Source: Thermothelomyces thermophilus ATCC 42464 (lineage: Eukaryota; Ascomycota; Sordariomycetes; Sordariales; Chaetomiaceae). From it: a stretch of DNA of 64,000 bases. Made by a program: the position numbers and the translations under genes. The DNA is taken from NCBI RefSeq assembly GCF_000226095.1, contig NC_016473.1:1488001-1552000 (forward strand). Reading direction: 5' to 3'. Of the stretch, positions 44,680-62,344 are shown piece after piece; positions within the stretch are counted from its first letter, which is position 1, and each line of letters starts with the position of its first letter. A model generated the notes under the pieces. It searched no databases, was not told the origin of the DNA, and worked only from the letters and a program-made list of their open reading frames with translations.

Positions 44680-47600
44680 TCAGAGATATATATCACCACC
44701 CTCGCCTCTCTCCCACCGGCCCCAGGCGATCTCATAGGCCTCCTCCAGATCCCGAACCCAGCGCCGCGTGTCGAAAAGCGCACAGGTCCACTTAGCGTCA
44801 AACAGCAGCTTCCTCAGCTCTGCTAGCCGCCCCACCGCCTCTCTATACTCCCCGCCGCGCGGCCGATATGTCATGCCATTGGCGAGCCTCACCGCAAACT
44901 CCTCGTATTCGGCCTCGTCCCGCGCAATGAGTTCGCGCGCGGCCTGCTCGCCCGCCTCGCCCTTGGGCAGCGCGCCCTTGAGGATCGACGCCGCCATGCG
45001 CGAGCACATCTTGTACTCGTAGCGCGGCAGCGTCAGCAGCGGCGTGTTGGACCACAGGATGTCGGCCGCCGTCGTGTGCGCGTTGCACTCGGGCGTGTCG
45101 AGAAACAGGTCACAGACGCGTGCCCGGGAGATGTGCTGCAGCTTGGGCGCCACGTCGGTGAAGATGATGCGGCTGGCGACGCCCTCGCCGCCCCAGTCGC
45201 GTGCGGTGCGCCGGAGGTGCGTCTCACCGAGCTCGGGGAAGCGGAGGAGCCAGAGATATGCCTTGGGCGCGGCCGCGAGGATGCGCAACCAGGATCGGAA
45301 CGTTGTTGGGTCAATCTGACCAGTGTCAGCAGGAGTGGAATCGTGCTCGCCCATGGTGCCACAGACATACCTTGTAGAGCTGGTTGAAGTTACCTAGGAG
45401 AATGGCGTCGTCTGGGAGGTTGGGGAACAAGTCCTTCCGCATCTTCCACCGTCTCCGTTGCTCCTCATCCCACGTCAAATTCCGCTCGTCGTGGCCGTCA
45501 GCCGACTGCGCATGATCGCAGCAGAAGAACGTGTCACGGCAGAAGATGATGTTTTCCGAATAGATCCAATCCTCGGCCTCGGCGTCAACCTCGTCGCGGA
45601 AGACATCCTCCAACGTCAGGTTGCTCCGGTGAGGACGAAGTGCCGATGGCGGGATAGCCGTCGTATCAGCCAAGAGGTAGTCACACCACTCGGCACCCAA
45701 CGTACCGGCGAAACCCATAAACGACATTTGAATCGGAGCCGGGCGGGCGGCGAAGATCTCGTTACGCGCTCCGCGAGTGTAGCCATTGAGATTGACCAGA
45801 ATGTGAATCTTGTCTTGGACAATCTGCTGAACCAGCCTGTCCGGGGAATAGGTGCTCACATCCCGGAAAACCGGCGCCTCGCGCTCAATTTGCTGGCGAT
45901 GAATAGACCCATCGCTCGCCGTCGTGGCGTAACAAAAGGCCTTGACACGTTTCGGATTGTGCATGCCAAATACGGATTGCATCCTGGGGCGGTTAGAGTC
46001 ACAGGATAAACCACAGGTTTGTCTCAAAAGGGATTGGGAAGGGGACTCACAGATGTGCCAGGGGGTGGTTATTGAAGTCGGAGGAGACATATCCGACATT
46101 CAAATGCGGGTTCGGCGGATCCGGAGGTTCGTAAACGACAGCTGGAATCCACGGTGACCGGAGCGTCGAGAACGATATCCTCAACGCATTTCGCTGAGAA
46201 ATCTTTCGGACATCTTTCGCAGGCAAGGGGCAAGTGAAGGTATGGAAGGGCAAAACCGTCGGTGCTGATGGGACTGAAAGGCTGGCCGGGGGCTTCGGCC
46301 GGCGATACCCCGTAGGTGACGGGGTGCCCTTGATGTGTTTATCCTGATACCAACAGCGCATGGCGGCGACCGTGGAGCGTTCGATGAGGCGGAGAACCCG
46401 ATATCCCTCACCTGGCAAACCAGCCCATTTTCGGAGCTCGGCCTCCAGGTCGAGGGACGCATCCGTGACACTGGCCCCTGCATCTCTCAGTTCGGCGGCC
46501 AGCTGACGTATCGACTGCTCCTGCAGAACTCCACAGCCCCATGTCGAGGATTCCTTCAGCTGGCGTCGCACAATGTCCACCACGCGCTTCATCAATCCGC
46601 TGCCCTGACCCTGAGTTTTCCCGTCGAGGAGCATGCCTTTCTCGTCCACATGCCACCGGTCGTATTTACCGCCCGCAAGCAGGACGCCACCGCGACCCCT
46701 CCAATCACAAACCGAGTTGAGTGCGGTCGATAAACCGCAAACGGCCTCCGCGAAATCCGGATTTGCGGCAACGGCGCGCTGGTAGTATTTGATGGCGTCG
46801 CTAACCCGTCCCCTGTCCTTGACTGCGTTGGCGAGATTCGTCAGGGCGATGTCGAAGGTCCCGTCGCAGGCGACGGCCTGCTCGTACATTGAGATGGCCA
46901 TATCCAGTTGGCCAATGTCCTTCAAGAGGCTGCCCAAGTTGGTGTGGAGGTGGACATGGTTCGGGTCCAGTGTGAGGCCGTACTGGTAATAGGCAAGTGC
47001 AAGCGCTAGCCCACTACCGGGGACGATTCCAGGAACGCTCGCGGCAAGGCTCATATCGGAGGGAGAAAGATACTGCGCCGGTGCGGTCTGTTGAACACCA
47101 GCGAGGAGGATTCCTACATTGTTGGCAGTTGACGGGCTCTCCTGCAGTGACAGGGATAGGTAGTACAGGGACAGGATGTCCCCGACGCCGGCGGGATGGC
47201 GGATGATTCCAGAGGACGGCCCGCTGTTCGACATGGCGTCTTGATAGATCTTCGCCAGAGACAGCAGGGAGTTGCTCGTCGTTGCCACTACGGATCTCTT
47301 GTGAGCTCCCTCGGGCACGTACTGAAGCCCAGGCAACTGGCCGCGAGTGGAGGCGAAGACGACCTGTGCCGTAAGCTTTGCTTTGTCCGGGGGAAGTAGC
47401 AGCGGGGCGGATAGGTCCTCCTGGGTAGAGGTTAGGCGTTGTCCCGATCGGGGATCCACGGGCGCCAAGACGGCTTGTATCCTCTTGATGAGGCCTTTGA
47501 TGCCCTGCTTATGTTTCCCGGCACTGATCATCACAACCTCCTCGAACGCGTCGGACGCGCGGTCGACGTCCTTCAGGGAGTACAACATGTTCCCCTTGGC

Positions 47601-49610
47601 GTGAATAAGCAAGACCATGCGGCCGTTCTCGCTTCCCGGGATGCGGTAGCCACTGGAGCCGAACCCGGGCAACTTCCGGTCCTCGGTCATGGCGACAAAT
47701 CGCTGTTCTGGGCTGTCGATGCTATCGGCATCCAAGACGTAAGAGTCCGGATCTGACTCGGCCAGTGTCACCGGGGAAGCGATCTCCGCCTCGCTGGCAG
47801 TCTCGCTGGCCTGGTCCCGGGAGACGTCTGATTCCGATATTCTCAAAGACCGCTGGACGAACTCGATCGCCTTCACTGCTGCCGCATTCCTCTGAAGAGA
47901 GCATAGGAGACTGACGAGATGCTCCACCGCTTCCAGGTAGCTCGGGCGTAACTTGACTGCCTTCCACCAGTGCTGCTCCGCTTCCTCAAGCCTGTTCAGG
48001 CAGTATAGGGTCGCGGCCATGTTGGAGATGGCTTCAACATGGCTGGTGTAGTGGTTAGTGAGCTGCAGTACCAGACAACATGCGGCGGGTACGTACCTGG
48101 GTTCAAGGCTGACAATCCGTCTGAACCACTCCATCGCCTCTTCGTAGCGCTCCAAGCCGTAGTGAAGGCACCCTCCCAATAACATTCCATCAATCCACTT
48201 CCAGCCGCTTTGCTCGCAGAGATTAGATAACATGTCAAGTGAAGCCTTGGCGTTGTGAACAGGCGAGCTCAGCTCGTATGCTCGCTGGGGATTGTGGCCG
48301 TGGGCAAACATGCGCGCCGCTGCCTCATTTTGGGCCATCCGTTGCATGTAACTTGCTGCTGGGTCCGAGAAGGCAGATAATGACTGGGCCTGGCCTCCAC
48401 TGCCGGCGGGGGCGGTCGAGGGTTTCGGATATACCATGATCTTGGAGGTTGGTCTTGACATTGAGACGAAACGTCCATCTTGTACCCCTCTTGTGTGTGT
48501 GAGGTGGATCAGGAGATCGTTGTATGCCTTGTGGGCGCTCTGCAGCGCCCGCTCCTTGAACCGAGTCGGCGAGCCTACCTCGTCGAGGGTGGCGCCCTTG
48601 GCGAGATGTGCCGTGCCAGGCATCATCGGCATGAGGTTACGCCCAGCATGTGCAACATGCTGCGCCATGTGGCCGGGTCCATAACGAGCGAAGCCATCGT
48701 CGAGAGGGTGACCCCGCATGGACGGGCCAAAATACCGTGCCTGTCCCGATCCGGGGGCATTGGGCAATCCGTGGGGGATAGGGGCCTGAGCTGCCATGAA
48801 CGCGCCGTCGACGGAGTTCTGCATGGGGTAATTATTCGCAAGCGGTATCATTGTTTGGTAGCCGAAACTGCCATCCCTCCAGACGGCAGGCTGTTGATAG
48901 CCGCCGGGGCTGTACACTGTTTGCGAAAGTGACTGCTGATACCCCTGCCCGAGTACTGGCTGCATTCCGGGAACGGCATGGTAGGTGTGCTGGGCCGCAG
49001 GCTGCAGAGAGTTGACGCGGTCTCCTATACTGGGATCCAGCGATGAGTTCGGCGTGGGCATCCCCCATCCTCTCGGCGGCCCGGCGCGGCCGTTCATAGC
49101 GTCCACACCGTGGTTGAACTTGGCTGTGGGTACGGGTGCCGAGTACGCCCAGGGACCTGCTAAGGGTTGTTGAAGCATACCGCCCGCAGCCTGGTTGTTA
49201 GGTGCTTCATGAAGAACGGAGGCTGGATACGTCTCGGATGAACCAGGCACAATCATGTGCTTTGGTGGCGGGGGACCTGAGGCCAGGTGAGTTAACGAGC
49301 CGTCGTACCCATTGTCGATGGTCCCGCTAGGGGTTTTCCGCCGAAGGGAGTGTTCGGCTTGGTCATGGGCGTGCAACCGCGTAAAAGACGTTGTGATGCG
49401 GTGCAGCTCTGGTGCATGTTGGGCATTGCGGATGGCCACAGCACGCGGTGTCGAGTCCGAGCTGTACGGAGAAGGTGGCTGTCGTGAAAGATGATGGGAC
49501 CCATGATGGTGATGTGGTGGATAACCCGGCTTCAGGTGGCCCTGGTGAGACCCAAGGAAATCGAGCGGCGGCTGCACCATTGGGTGCATCTGTACGAGGA
49601 GGGGCAACAT
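44680..49610 (-). CDS. ogt: O-linked N-acetylglucosaminyltransferase (OGT, GT41 family)
   Basis: Three exons on minus: 49610-46051, 45983-45371 and 45315-44680, giving 1602 aa. The introns are 66 and 55 nt. Both phases close, rebuilding SSDFNNHPLAHL-MQSVFGMHN and GNFNQLYK-IDPTTFRSWL. OGT transfers GlcNAc from UDP-GlcNAc to Ser/Thr of nuclear and cytosolic proteins. The first roughly 350 residues are disordered (Pro/His/Ser-rich). TPR-like repeats occur at about 455-590 and 885-975. The catalytic half spans about 1170-1602. By comparison with human OGT from memory, the key residues are present: the NHPxxHLMQS histidines (1182, 1186), LVNLNGYTRGARNEIFAARP, the UDP-contact lysine in CNFNQLYK-like GNFNQLYK (Lys 1391), and NGHTT-like NAHTTAAD (His 1471). 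No frame damage is seen. Saccharomyces lacks OGT, so this is a filamentous-fungal copy. Start choice is the first ATG of the open frame; ATGs lie a few codons further in. Confidence 0.92.
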
Positions 49611-49795
49611 CGTAAGACGGTCATCAAGCCGGCGAACGGGGCTGCCGAATGGGAAAGAAGAGGCTCGTCGTGCGACGAAATGGCGAATCGAAAATCAGAT
49701 TAATGAGCGACTGGAAAAATCAATAGCGCCCCGGTGCAAAATCAGGCCGGTTTCTTCATTGCCCTATGCGTGTTAGAGCGTCATCCCGAGATGTT

Positions 49796-49823
49796 GTTGT
49801 TGTTGTCGTCGTCGTCGTCGTCG
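49796..49823 (+). repeat. (GTT)n/(GTC)n trinucleotide repeat
   Basis: Trinucleotide run about 190 bp upstream of the OGT start codon, in the presumed promoter or 5' UTR (read as CAA/GAC on the OGT strand). Confidence 0.85.
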
Positions 49824-52573
49824 TTGGTGCCGAGTACGATACCGTGAATGAAGAGTTTCATCTAACACTCAGCCTTCGAGAACCCGGTGCTCCATCTAGG
49901 CAATGGCGAGAGACAGAGCGGAGGCACAGACCCAGCCAATGCCGCCCGGAACTCTCGACCATGCAAGCCGCGTGTCGATTCGCGAATCTATGTTCCGTAG
50001 TTCGCAAGTCGAGAATCAGTCGAGCTTTCGGAAGTGCAACTTTGACTCTGTTGCTATCAACAACAGCGCACCAACACCTCGGCTCCACCTCTCTCGACGG
50101 TCTCAACGTCCTTTCTTGAAGGTGGGTGAACAGATCCCGGCGGAGTCGAATGTGGAGATGGGAGTCCGTTTGTTAAAGAGACTTGGCCCGGATTGAAGAG
50201 GCAGGCCGGGAAGGAGGGGCGCAGTAGCGGGCGGGGAACTTTGAGAGGTTGACGTGCCGATGGTGCCTGGGATGAAAAGCGGGAAGCTGCGCTAGCAACG
50301 GGCCCAATGATATTTCAGGCCGTGCTTCCTTTTAGTACGCTCAATCTGTGGCTTTCCAGCCAGTTCTGACGTTGTTGACAACCGATGGCACCTTGCCAGT
50401 TAGAGAGCAACCTGACGATAAAAGAGATGGGGGCGTGGGCCTGTTTTTGATGGATCGAAAAGTGGAACAGCGCCCGTCTCAAAGCCAGGCGGTGCACGAC
50501 AGGCTGCGGGCTTGCCCGGGCCGTGGATACAGGGCACGGATAGCTGTTTATACGGGACGCCCCCCCTACAAGAGAGTATGGATTGTCAGGTAAGGTAGGT
50601 ACCGAACCCAGGCTCGTGGGGGCGCTAAGGCCCATGCTGCAGCTCCATGCAGCAATACCTGGCTCCCGGCCGAACAATCACAGCTGGCCTAGCGCCTCGC
50701 GCCAATCTTGGGGATGCCAACCATCTCCAGTTAAAGTGCGTTGGGCGACGCCATGTCACCCACCCGGACATGGGTTGCATCCTGGGGTGTGCTTCCTTTC
50801 ATCAATACCGGTGCAACTCACCGATGCTATAAACTTGATTCAACCCCGCCACCAGGTTGCGAGATGAATGTGATAGGTAGCGCAGCCCCGTACCGCATTG
50901 TTCGTTTTCCTGCCACGCCAATTGTGCGACGCGGCGAGGCAGATCATAACGAAATACTTTTTTTTTGCGGTGTCTTGCTGTGTGACTGCCGCCCCTCCCC
51001 CACCCCCCCTTCCCCAAATGGAACTGCAAGGGTCGCAGTCAGACAGGCAGTCAGACATGCAGCACCACAGATCCATCGGTTCCGCTCTCAAGAAGAGCAT
51101 GGAATATGCTTCGTGTAGGCAGTCCAATCAAGCAAAATACACCCTGAATCTTGTAGCTACATTTTACCTAGGGCAATCTAATGTTCACTGCCTCTAACTA
51201 AGTGGCCGTCAATTTTGCGTACGTCATTTGATTCCTGCGTACCCAATAGACAACCCGCATGCATCATAACGTTATGGAAAGCCGGGCAAGTCATAACAAG
51301 CAGTTTTCCATCTCGCGGCTTGTTACATAACCTCCTGTAGCAGGCCGATCAGAGACTTGCATGCTCTCTCACGCCAGGAGCCTGATCAGTCGCCCAACCA
51401 GTACGAATGATTCGACCGGTTGCCCCACGGATTTCCGATCAGCGCGCTGAGAAGCAGCCTCTGGATATCCAAGTCATACTTCTCGCTTCCATTCGAGCGT
51501 GACAAGCAGGCCAAGCAGCCATCTGGACGCATGAGCGAAAGAGGGTGTCTCGCCCGGACATACATGTACAGTACAACGGTGGAAAGGAAAGGCGAGCGAA
51601 GGGAGCAATCACTTTCCACGCTGCAGGACGTTGTGAGTGGACTGACTGGCAGTAGGCCGGGGGCACGCCGCTCGCTTGGCCGCAGGCCGACCTGAACGGC
51701 TGACCGGCATGGGATGGCCCACACCCCCCCTTCTTTTCTCACACCCCCCGGCCGCCTGCCTGCGTGGCCTTGTTGTTCCCGCCCGAGTCCCCAGATTCCT
51801 TCTTCCCTTCCCTTGGCTTGCTTGCAGGTAGCTATTTATCATTCCGAGCCGCGTGTGCTCTACAAGCAATGCAGTACACTACGAAGTGTTTCCAAGTAAC
51901 CACCACTCATAAGAAAAAAAAATCGAAGGGTACAACACATGCGGCCGGGCCGTAACGGGAACACGAACAGTTGGCGTTTCGGCATTTTCTTATCCCTGGA
52001 TCTCTATGCCGCCTCTTCAAAGGTAACCGGATTCGCAACAACCCTCCAACATCAAATGATTTTCGAGAAGCCCCCCTGCTGCGGGAAGGGATGGGGTGGG
52101 GACGCAAACGGCTGCAACGCGGCAGCCAAGACACCAAGCACCTAAGCCTGAGCTCAGTGGCTCGAGGGTCCTACTTGTCCGCTACCAATTGTAGGAACCA
52201 GAACTCAGCAGGCAGACTTCTCAACGAACATAACCTACGAGTATGAGGATGCCATGGGACTTGATCGTGCGCCCCGGAACTCAGATCCTCCCGTTCTCGC
52301 CTCATCCATTTCTCCATGAAGACAAACCCGCCATTTTGCGCAGTACTGTACATAGTTAAGCCCCCTCCTCCACACCCCCCTCCACACCCCGAGGACAAAG
52401 CAGCGGCGACGTCAGCGAAGATCAGCGGCACATGACGTGCCGACCGTCCAAACTGACAACGATCTCGCCGTAGCCCTCCAACAACGAGCAATCGACCTAC
52501 ACTTTAGTGTATGTACAGTACGCTACGGAATATAGATAGCCGCTCCCGAGAAGGAGGTAGCCGCTCCATGTTG

Positions 52574-52595
52574 CAGCAGCAGCAGCAGCAGCAGC
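52574..52595 (+). repeat. (CAG)n trinucleotide repeat
   Basis: About seven CAG units in intergenic DNA. Confidence 0.9.
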
Positions 52596-54025
52596 AAGCC
52601 GTTGATCGGATTTCGAAGAAGCGAAGAAGAAATGATTACGCAGTATCAGCACAATTCTTGTTCCTGACGAACAGGCAGACCCATGCACCGCACCCATCAA
52701 CTGTCCCCACCTGATATTCTAATCCATTCTACCTTTGCCCTCGTATACATCTCGCCTCTTCCTCGGACCCAGAGTTCGGCACCGGCGGTAAGTACGGATT
52801 TTTTTTTTCAGCGTAACAAGCGACGGCAATCAACCGAAACCCACTGTGTATGGCGACGCCTCATTTTGCTTCCTCTCACTTTAAAAATAGAAGGGCGAGG
52901 CGGTATGTATGTAGGCATGTAGAGTATGCATGATGCAAGCTACAGTTACACGTTCCATACACACACGATTGTGCGTGCATCGATAACCAGCCTGAATACA
53001 CTACAACAGGAGCTTCGACCAAGATGTCTCCGTGATGTCTGCTTTGGCTACAGTGTGCGGAGGAGTTAACCTGCTTCCCCCAAACAAACCGGGAAGAGAG
53101 AGCTAAGAAAGCAAGTCGTTGCGGGACATTTGTTGGACATTTGTGGTGGTCTTGTCTACCTATTGTAGGGATCGCAGCCGCCCTGCCCGACGAATATTAC
53201 CGGGATGGGCGAGACCCGAGACAAGACACTCTGTGTTGTATGTACGACGTATGACATCAATCGGGAAAACGGGAGTAAGAAATTCGGAATCATCCTGGAG
53301 TGTGCAGTCTGGCCACAGCCCCGAACGCGCTGCTTTGCTTTGATAGTTCGGCTGCTAAGCCGCAGCCAGTCTATCTGAAGAAATGTAGAAGAGGAGCATC
53401 AATTTGTGGAAAAGACGACAAGACTGACGTGAGGCATGCCCGGAAACACAAAATCGTACGCTCCAGACTGGCGCTACATATTGCGGGCCCAGAAGCTATG
53501 GAGAAGCCCGGCGGCGCGGTCTCTCAGTACCAAATCAGGGCAAAAGCTGACACACAGCTGCCGGGCAGTAATTTCAGGCGGAAAAAGGAGAGAGATGTCG
53601 ACCTGGAAGATGGACCTTGACTTCCATAGCACCAAAAAGTGCCAACGAAAGCCATGGTGAGTAATCGGACGCCACGTTAATTTAATCTTCCTGAGCACAA
53701 AGAGCCGAATTGACCATGGAGAGCAGGTCGGTCCGGAGTGAACAGCCAGGGATTAAAATTCGGGGTCGGAATTTCTTCTTCATCCAGAGAGCTGAAGAAA
53801 TAGGGTTAGGTGGGTCACACTTCGTACCCAAAGGGACAACCTGCAGCAAAACCTCCCCTCGGTCCACGCAGCAGGAGCCGAGCTCTGGCTAAGACGCCCA
53901 CACTCGGCCATGAAATCGTTCTTTTGATTTGATTTGCCGTTGTTTGGCAAGCCTGGTGTAAAGCAAGCCCTGAACTCCTAATCACATGCCAAGAATTCCC
54001 AAACCGACCTTCATTGATGACGAGT

Positions 54026-54920
<895 letters not shown>

Positions 54921-55485
54921 GGTGACGGCTGGTTGAGAGAAGGACGGACTCGGGTGGTGTTGGTTGGGAAGGGGGTGCAGCCGTGCCGAGTATCAAGACA
55001 GCGAAAACACAAAAAAATCGCAGTTGTGGGTTTTTCCGCCTGCCCTAAGATTATTGGGTGGTGTGGCTGGAAAATTCTCGAGTTAAGCGGGGCAGAGAGG
55101 AATAGCCACAGCTCAATTGGAGGGGAACAGATCCAGCCACAGCAGGTCCCAGTCGGCGCCGGCCAATTGAGCAAAACCAACGTGCACTCTTTAACACTAC
55201 GTTTCTTTCGAGGTCATTCCGACGATGCAATCAACCTGGCAAGGTCAGTCGGAAACCGCAGACTGCATCTGGCTTGCGAATACTGTATTGACTTATAAAT
55301 CCGACGCTCTTACACCACGCGATACCTACTCTAAACATGCCAACTGGACAGATAGTTCCGGGTCCCCTATTCTCAACCTTCCCACCTCGTGACGCTCTCT
55401 CTCCTTCACAACCAAACACCCCCTTCCCCCCCCCCCCCCACCTTTGGTCTCGCAGCCCAGACGCATCCAAGATCTAGTTGGTTAT
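54921..55485 (-). promoter_or_regulatory. Intergenic region: rpl12 promoter and SEC23 3' flank
   Basis: A 565-bp spacer between SEC23 and rpl12, both on minus. Contains a C14 run (55426-55439) near the SEC23 end, CCAAT on the minus strand near 55117 and T-rich stretches. As the only upstream DNA of a highly expressed ribosomal-protein gene it should hold the rpl12 promoter; no specific site is proven. Confidence 0.45.
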
Positions 55486-59402
<3,917 letters not shown>

Positions 59403-61873
59403 ATGCCCCGAAGCACGGTTCTAATACTTGCGGTGCTTTCCGCGTTTGCCAACGCCATACCCCAGTCTCACAGGCCGCGCTCGTTGCTCTCGTCGAGACA
59501 GGCGAACGGAGTCCCCGATAACTCGGTGTTCTTGAGAAGAGCACACCACGCCTGTGAGTCTGCTGCTGGGGTGCCGTTATCTCGTGCTTGATCCCATGGC
59601 TGACACGGGAAACAGCTGCTGTGCTGAACGGCCGCGTGTACATTGACGGGGGAGAGTTCTCCTATCAGGACAAAGATGGCGTTGCCTACGAGTACTGTAC
59701 GACCGGCTCCTCCTTGGCGTCCGTCTAGGGCTGAATTACTGACATAACCCCTAGCCAATGCATTACTCTCGATCGATCTGACAAAGGACTGGACCAATGA
59801 TTCTGTCCCCTTGATCTCGATCACCAAACCGCCCGGTGTGCCCAATCTCAGCCGCGGCGGCATGTGGGCTGCTCCCAGAGTGAGGACCTTATACACCGGG
59901 TTCGCCGGCACCAGTCCCCATTTCGGCGATCGAGCATTCTCGCCACAGGGGCTGTGGTCTTTCAGACGGGACTCGTCAGCAGGAGGCTCTTGGCAGTGCC
60001 TCAACGGGAGCACCGACGGGTGGTTCACGAGCCAACCGAGACCTCATCCGGGACAAGCGGCCAGCGGGCACGGCTACGGTTTCTTTGTGGGGGGTATGCC
60101 CGCATCGAGGACCCCCGTCGTGTCCCCATCGCTGACGCCGATGGTGACAGGGAACGGCACCGGAGACCAGCGACAGCCCGGCAACATGATCATCATGTAC
60201 GGCATGTCCGACAAGAAGATCACAGTTATCGCCAACCACGGACCATCTGACTCCCGAGTCCCAACACATGCCGGGATTACCTACGTACCCAACTGGGGGA
60301 ACCGCGGCATTCTCGTGGCCGTGGGCGGGTCCCAGGACAGGCGAGACAGCAACGAAGACAGCCTGGGGACGTTCCGGACCGTCCGAATCTACGACATCGA
60401 CAAGCAGCGCTGGTACGATCAGCAGAGCACGGGGGACGTTCCGGACCCGCGCAAGGACTTTTGCTTCGCAGGGTCGCCGTCGAGCAATCGCACGCATGAG
60501 TTCCTAGTATACGCCGGCTGGGCCGGTCAGCTCGGCTCTGCTGCGGTGCCCTACGACAGCGCCTACGTACTGACGCTCCCCGGTTTCTACTGGGCCAAGG
60601 CAGACTATCCCCCCGCTCACCCGCGGCACGGCCTGAGTTGCAACGCGGTGGGGGGAAGCCAGATCTTAACCATTGGCGGCGTCGACACCGCGCAGGACGG
60701 CAACGACTCGTACGCCGCAGGCTTCACGACCCGGGACCCCTTCACTCAGGGCCTCGCGGTATTCGATCTGGGCGCCCTGGCCTGGAGTCCGGCCTACCGC
60801 GCAGGGCGATCCGCCCAGCCGCCGGCTCCAAGGTTCAGGGAGTACTACGATACCAAGTGAGCGCTCGACGTTCCGTGTGTGTGGTTCCCGGTTGTGTATA
60901 CCGCATGCTAACCTCCTCCTTTCAACCAAGGGGCCAAGCTCCGGAACAGGGCTTCGCTAACTCAGACCTCCGTACGTTTCCAGTCCCACGCGCCCCTCTT
61001 TTTCCTTTTTTTATTCCTCCTCGCCCTTTCCACCTCATTGGTACACATTCCCCCTTCAAACAGGACCGCTAACCACCCCCTTTAGAAACCCTCTTCTCCC
61101 CTTCCAACTACCACCCCTCCCCCGACGACCCGTTCCCTTCAATCCACTCCTCCCCTTCCTCTTCCCGCCCCACCACGGCCGCCATCATCGGCGGTACCGT
61201 CGGCGGCGCCGCGGGGTTGGGTCTGGCGGCCTGGGCGATGATGTATCTTCGGCGACGCCGGCGGCTCCTCCGTCGCGAACAGCAGCAGATGGAGGACACG
61301 ACGCACGCGAACGGCGGCGACACTCCCGCGTGCGACGACGGGCTCGAGGAGGGGGTGGTGATGGGCGCCGCCGCCGCTGCCACCACCGGGAGGAAGATGT
61401 CGCGCACCACCAGAGAAGGACGGGCAAATAGCGGCGTGGACGGGGACGGGGACGGTAGTGGTGGTAAAAAAAGCGGCGGCGGCGGCGGCGGCGGCGGTGT
61501 TGCTACTGATGGCGACGATTATTATGATCATGTTGTTGTTGATGATGACGGTAACGACGGCGACAAGTATGACGACGGCGGCGGGCTCTACCGCGGCGTG
61601 ATCCCGACACGCGCAGCCATAGCCATCGCCGCCGCGAACCGGAGGCCGCTGCTGCTGCCACCGCTGCCACCGCAGCCGCCGCCGCCGCCGCTGACCACAC
61701 CGGGGCCGGCCGAGTTGGCTTCGAGACCCGTGTGCGAGCTGGAGGCGGCCGGGATCGAGCCGCCGCCGTACGAGCTCGCGGGCGACTTGGCGGCGCCCGA
61801 GTCCCGGGATAATAGATCCCGGAGGGGTGCAGCCGGGGAGAGGGTTGGGGAGGAGGGGAGGCGGGAGGAGTAG
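59403..61873 (+). CDS. Secreted-ectodomain Kelch-like protein with one transmembrane helix
   Basis: Five exons: 59403-59553, 59616-59696, 59755-60856, 60931-60971 and 61086-61873, giving 720 aa. Phases close at all four introns (donors GTGAGT, GTACGA, GTGAGC, GTACGT). A signal peptide is clear (MPRSTVLILAVLSAFANA). The ectodomain (about 45-455) has Kelch/beta-propeller features: VLNGRVYIDGGEFSY, NALLSIDLTKDW, GYGFFVGGM, ITYVPNWGNRGILVAVGG, TVRIYDIDKQRWYDQQ, FLVYAGWAGQLG and QILTIGGVD. A Ser/Pro-rich stalk leads to a Gly-rich helix at about 491-512 (AAIIGGTVGGAAGLGLAAWA), followed by RRRRRLLRR, so the tail (about 205 aa) is cytosolic. The tail is Gly/Asp-rich, disordered and without a known domain. 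This is a common fungal architecture of unknown function, perhaps a cell-surface sensor (inference). It converges on the MAPEG gene. Confidence 0.85.
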
Positions 61874-62344
61874 ATCGCGGCCGGATGTGTCGTTCGTCTG
61901 CTTCTGCATCTCCGTCAGTTCCGCGGATGTCGAACGGCGATTGGAATGAGGAGGTGAAGAAAGAAGGCGAGGGACGCTGCTGCGCGATGTGGACTTGGCG
62001 AGTAGGTTGGTCCGGTCAGAAGGCCTGTTGATTGTTATTATTCCCCCCCCCCCCCTTTTTTTTTTTTTTTTATTGGTTTTCTTATTTTTCCCCTCTTAAT
62101 TTATACGAGAAAGGGACAAATGAAAGGCAAAAATGGCACGAGAAACGGGAAAGAAAACTACAAGCCGTCTCACTCAGAAGCTACGCGGCGCCGTGGCCAT
62201 GTCCGTCCGTATTAGAAGTATTGGCAACTTTCATTACCTATGAACGACAAGACTTCTTGTCTCCCATATTCATACACAGACCCACAATGTACAGTCCACT
62301 CTCGATCAACATCCACGCTCCGCGCTCCTTACATCACTCGCTGC
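61874..62344. other. Convergent spacer between the Kelch gene and the MAPEG gene
   Basis: 471 bp holding both 3' ends. It includes a C13-T16 compound homopolymer (62043-62071). No gene seen. Confidence 0.7.
62043..62071 (+). repeat. Poly(C)-poly(T) compound tract
   Basis: About 13 C followed directly by about 16 T, in the convergent spacer. Confidence 0.9.

Larger units (their letters stand above)
49611..54025. other. 4.4 kb intergenic region between OGT and rpl12
   Basis: The first few hundred bases are the likely OGT promoter, with a (GTT)/(GTC)n run at 49796-49823. A (CAG)7 run lies at 52574-52595, and GTAC-rich motifs near 52505 and 53238. No ORF has recognisable protein character on either strand. 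Confidence 0.65.
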
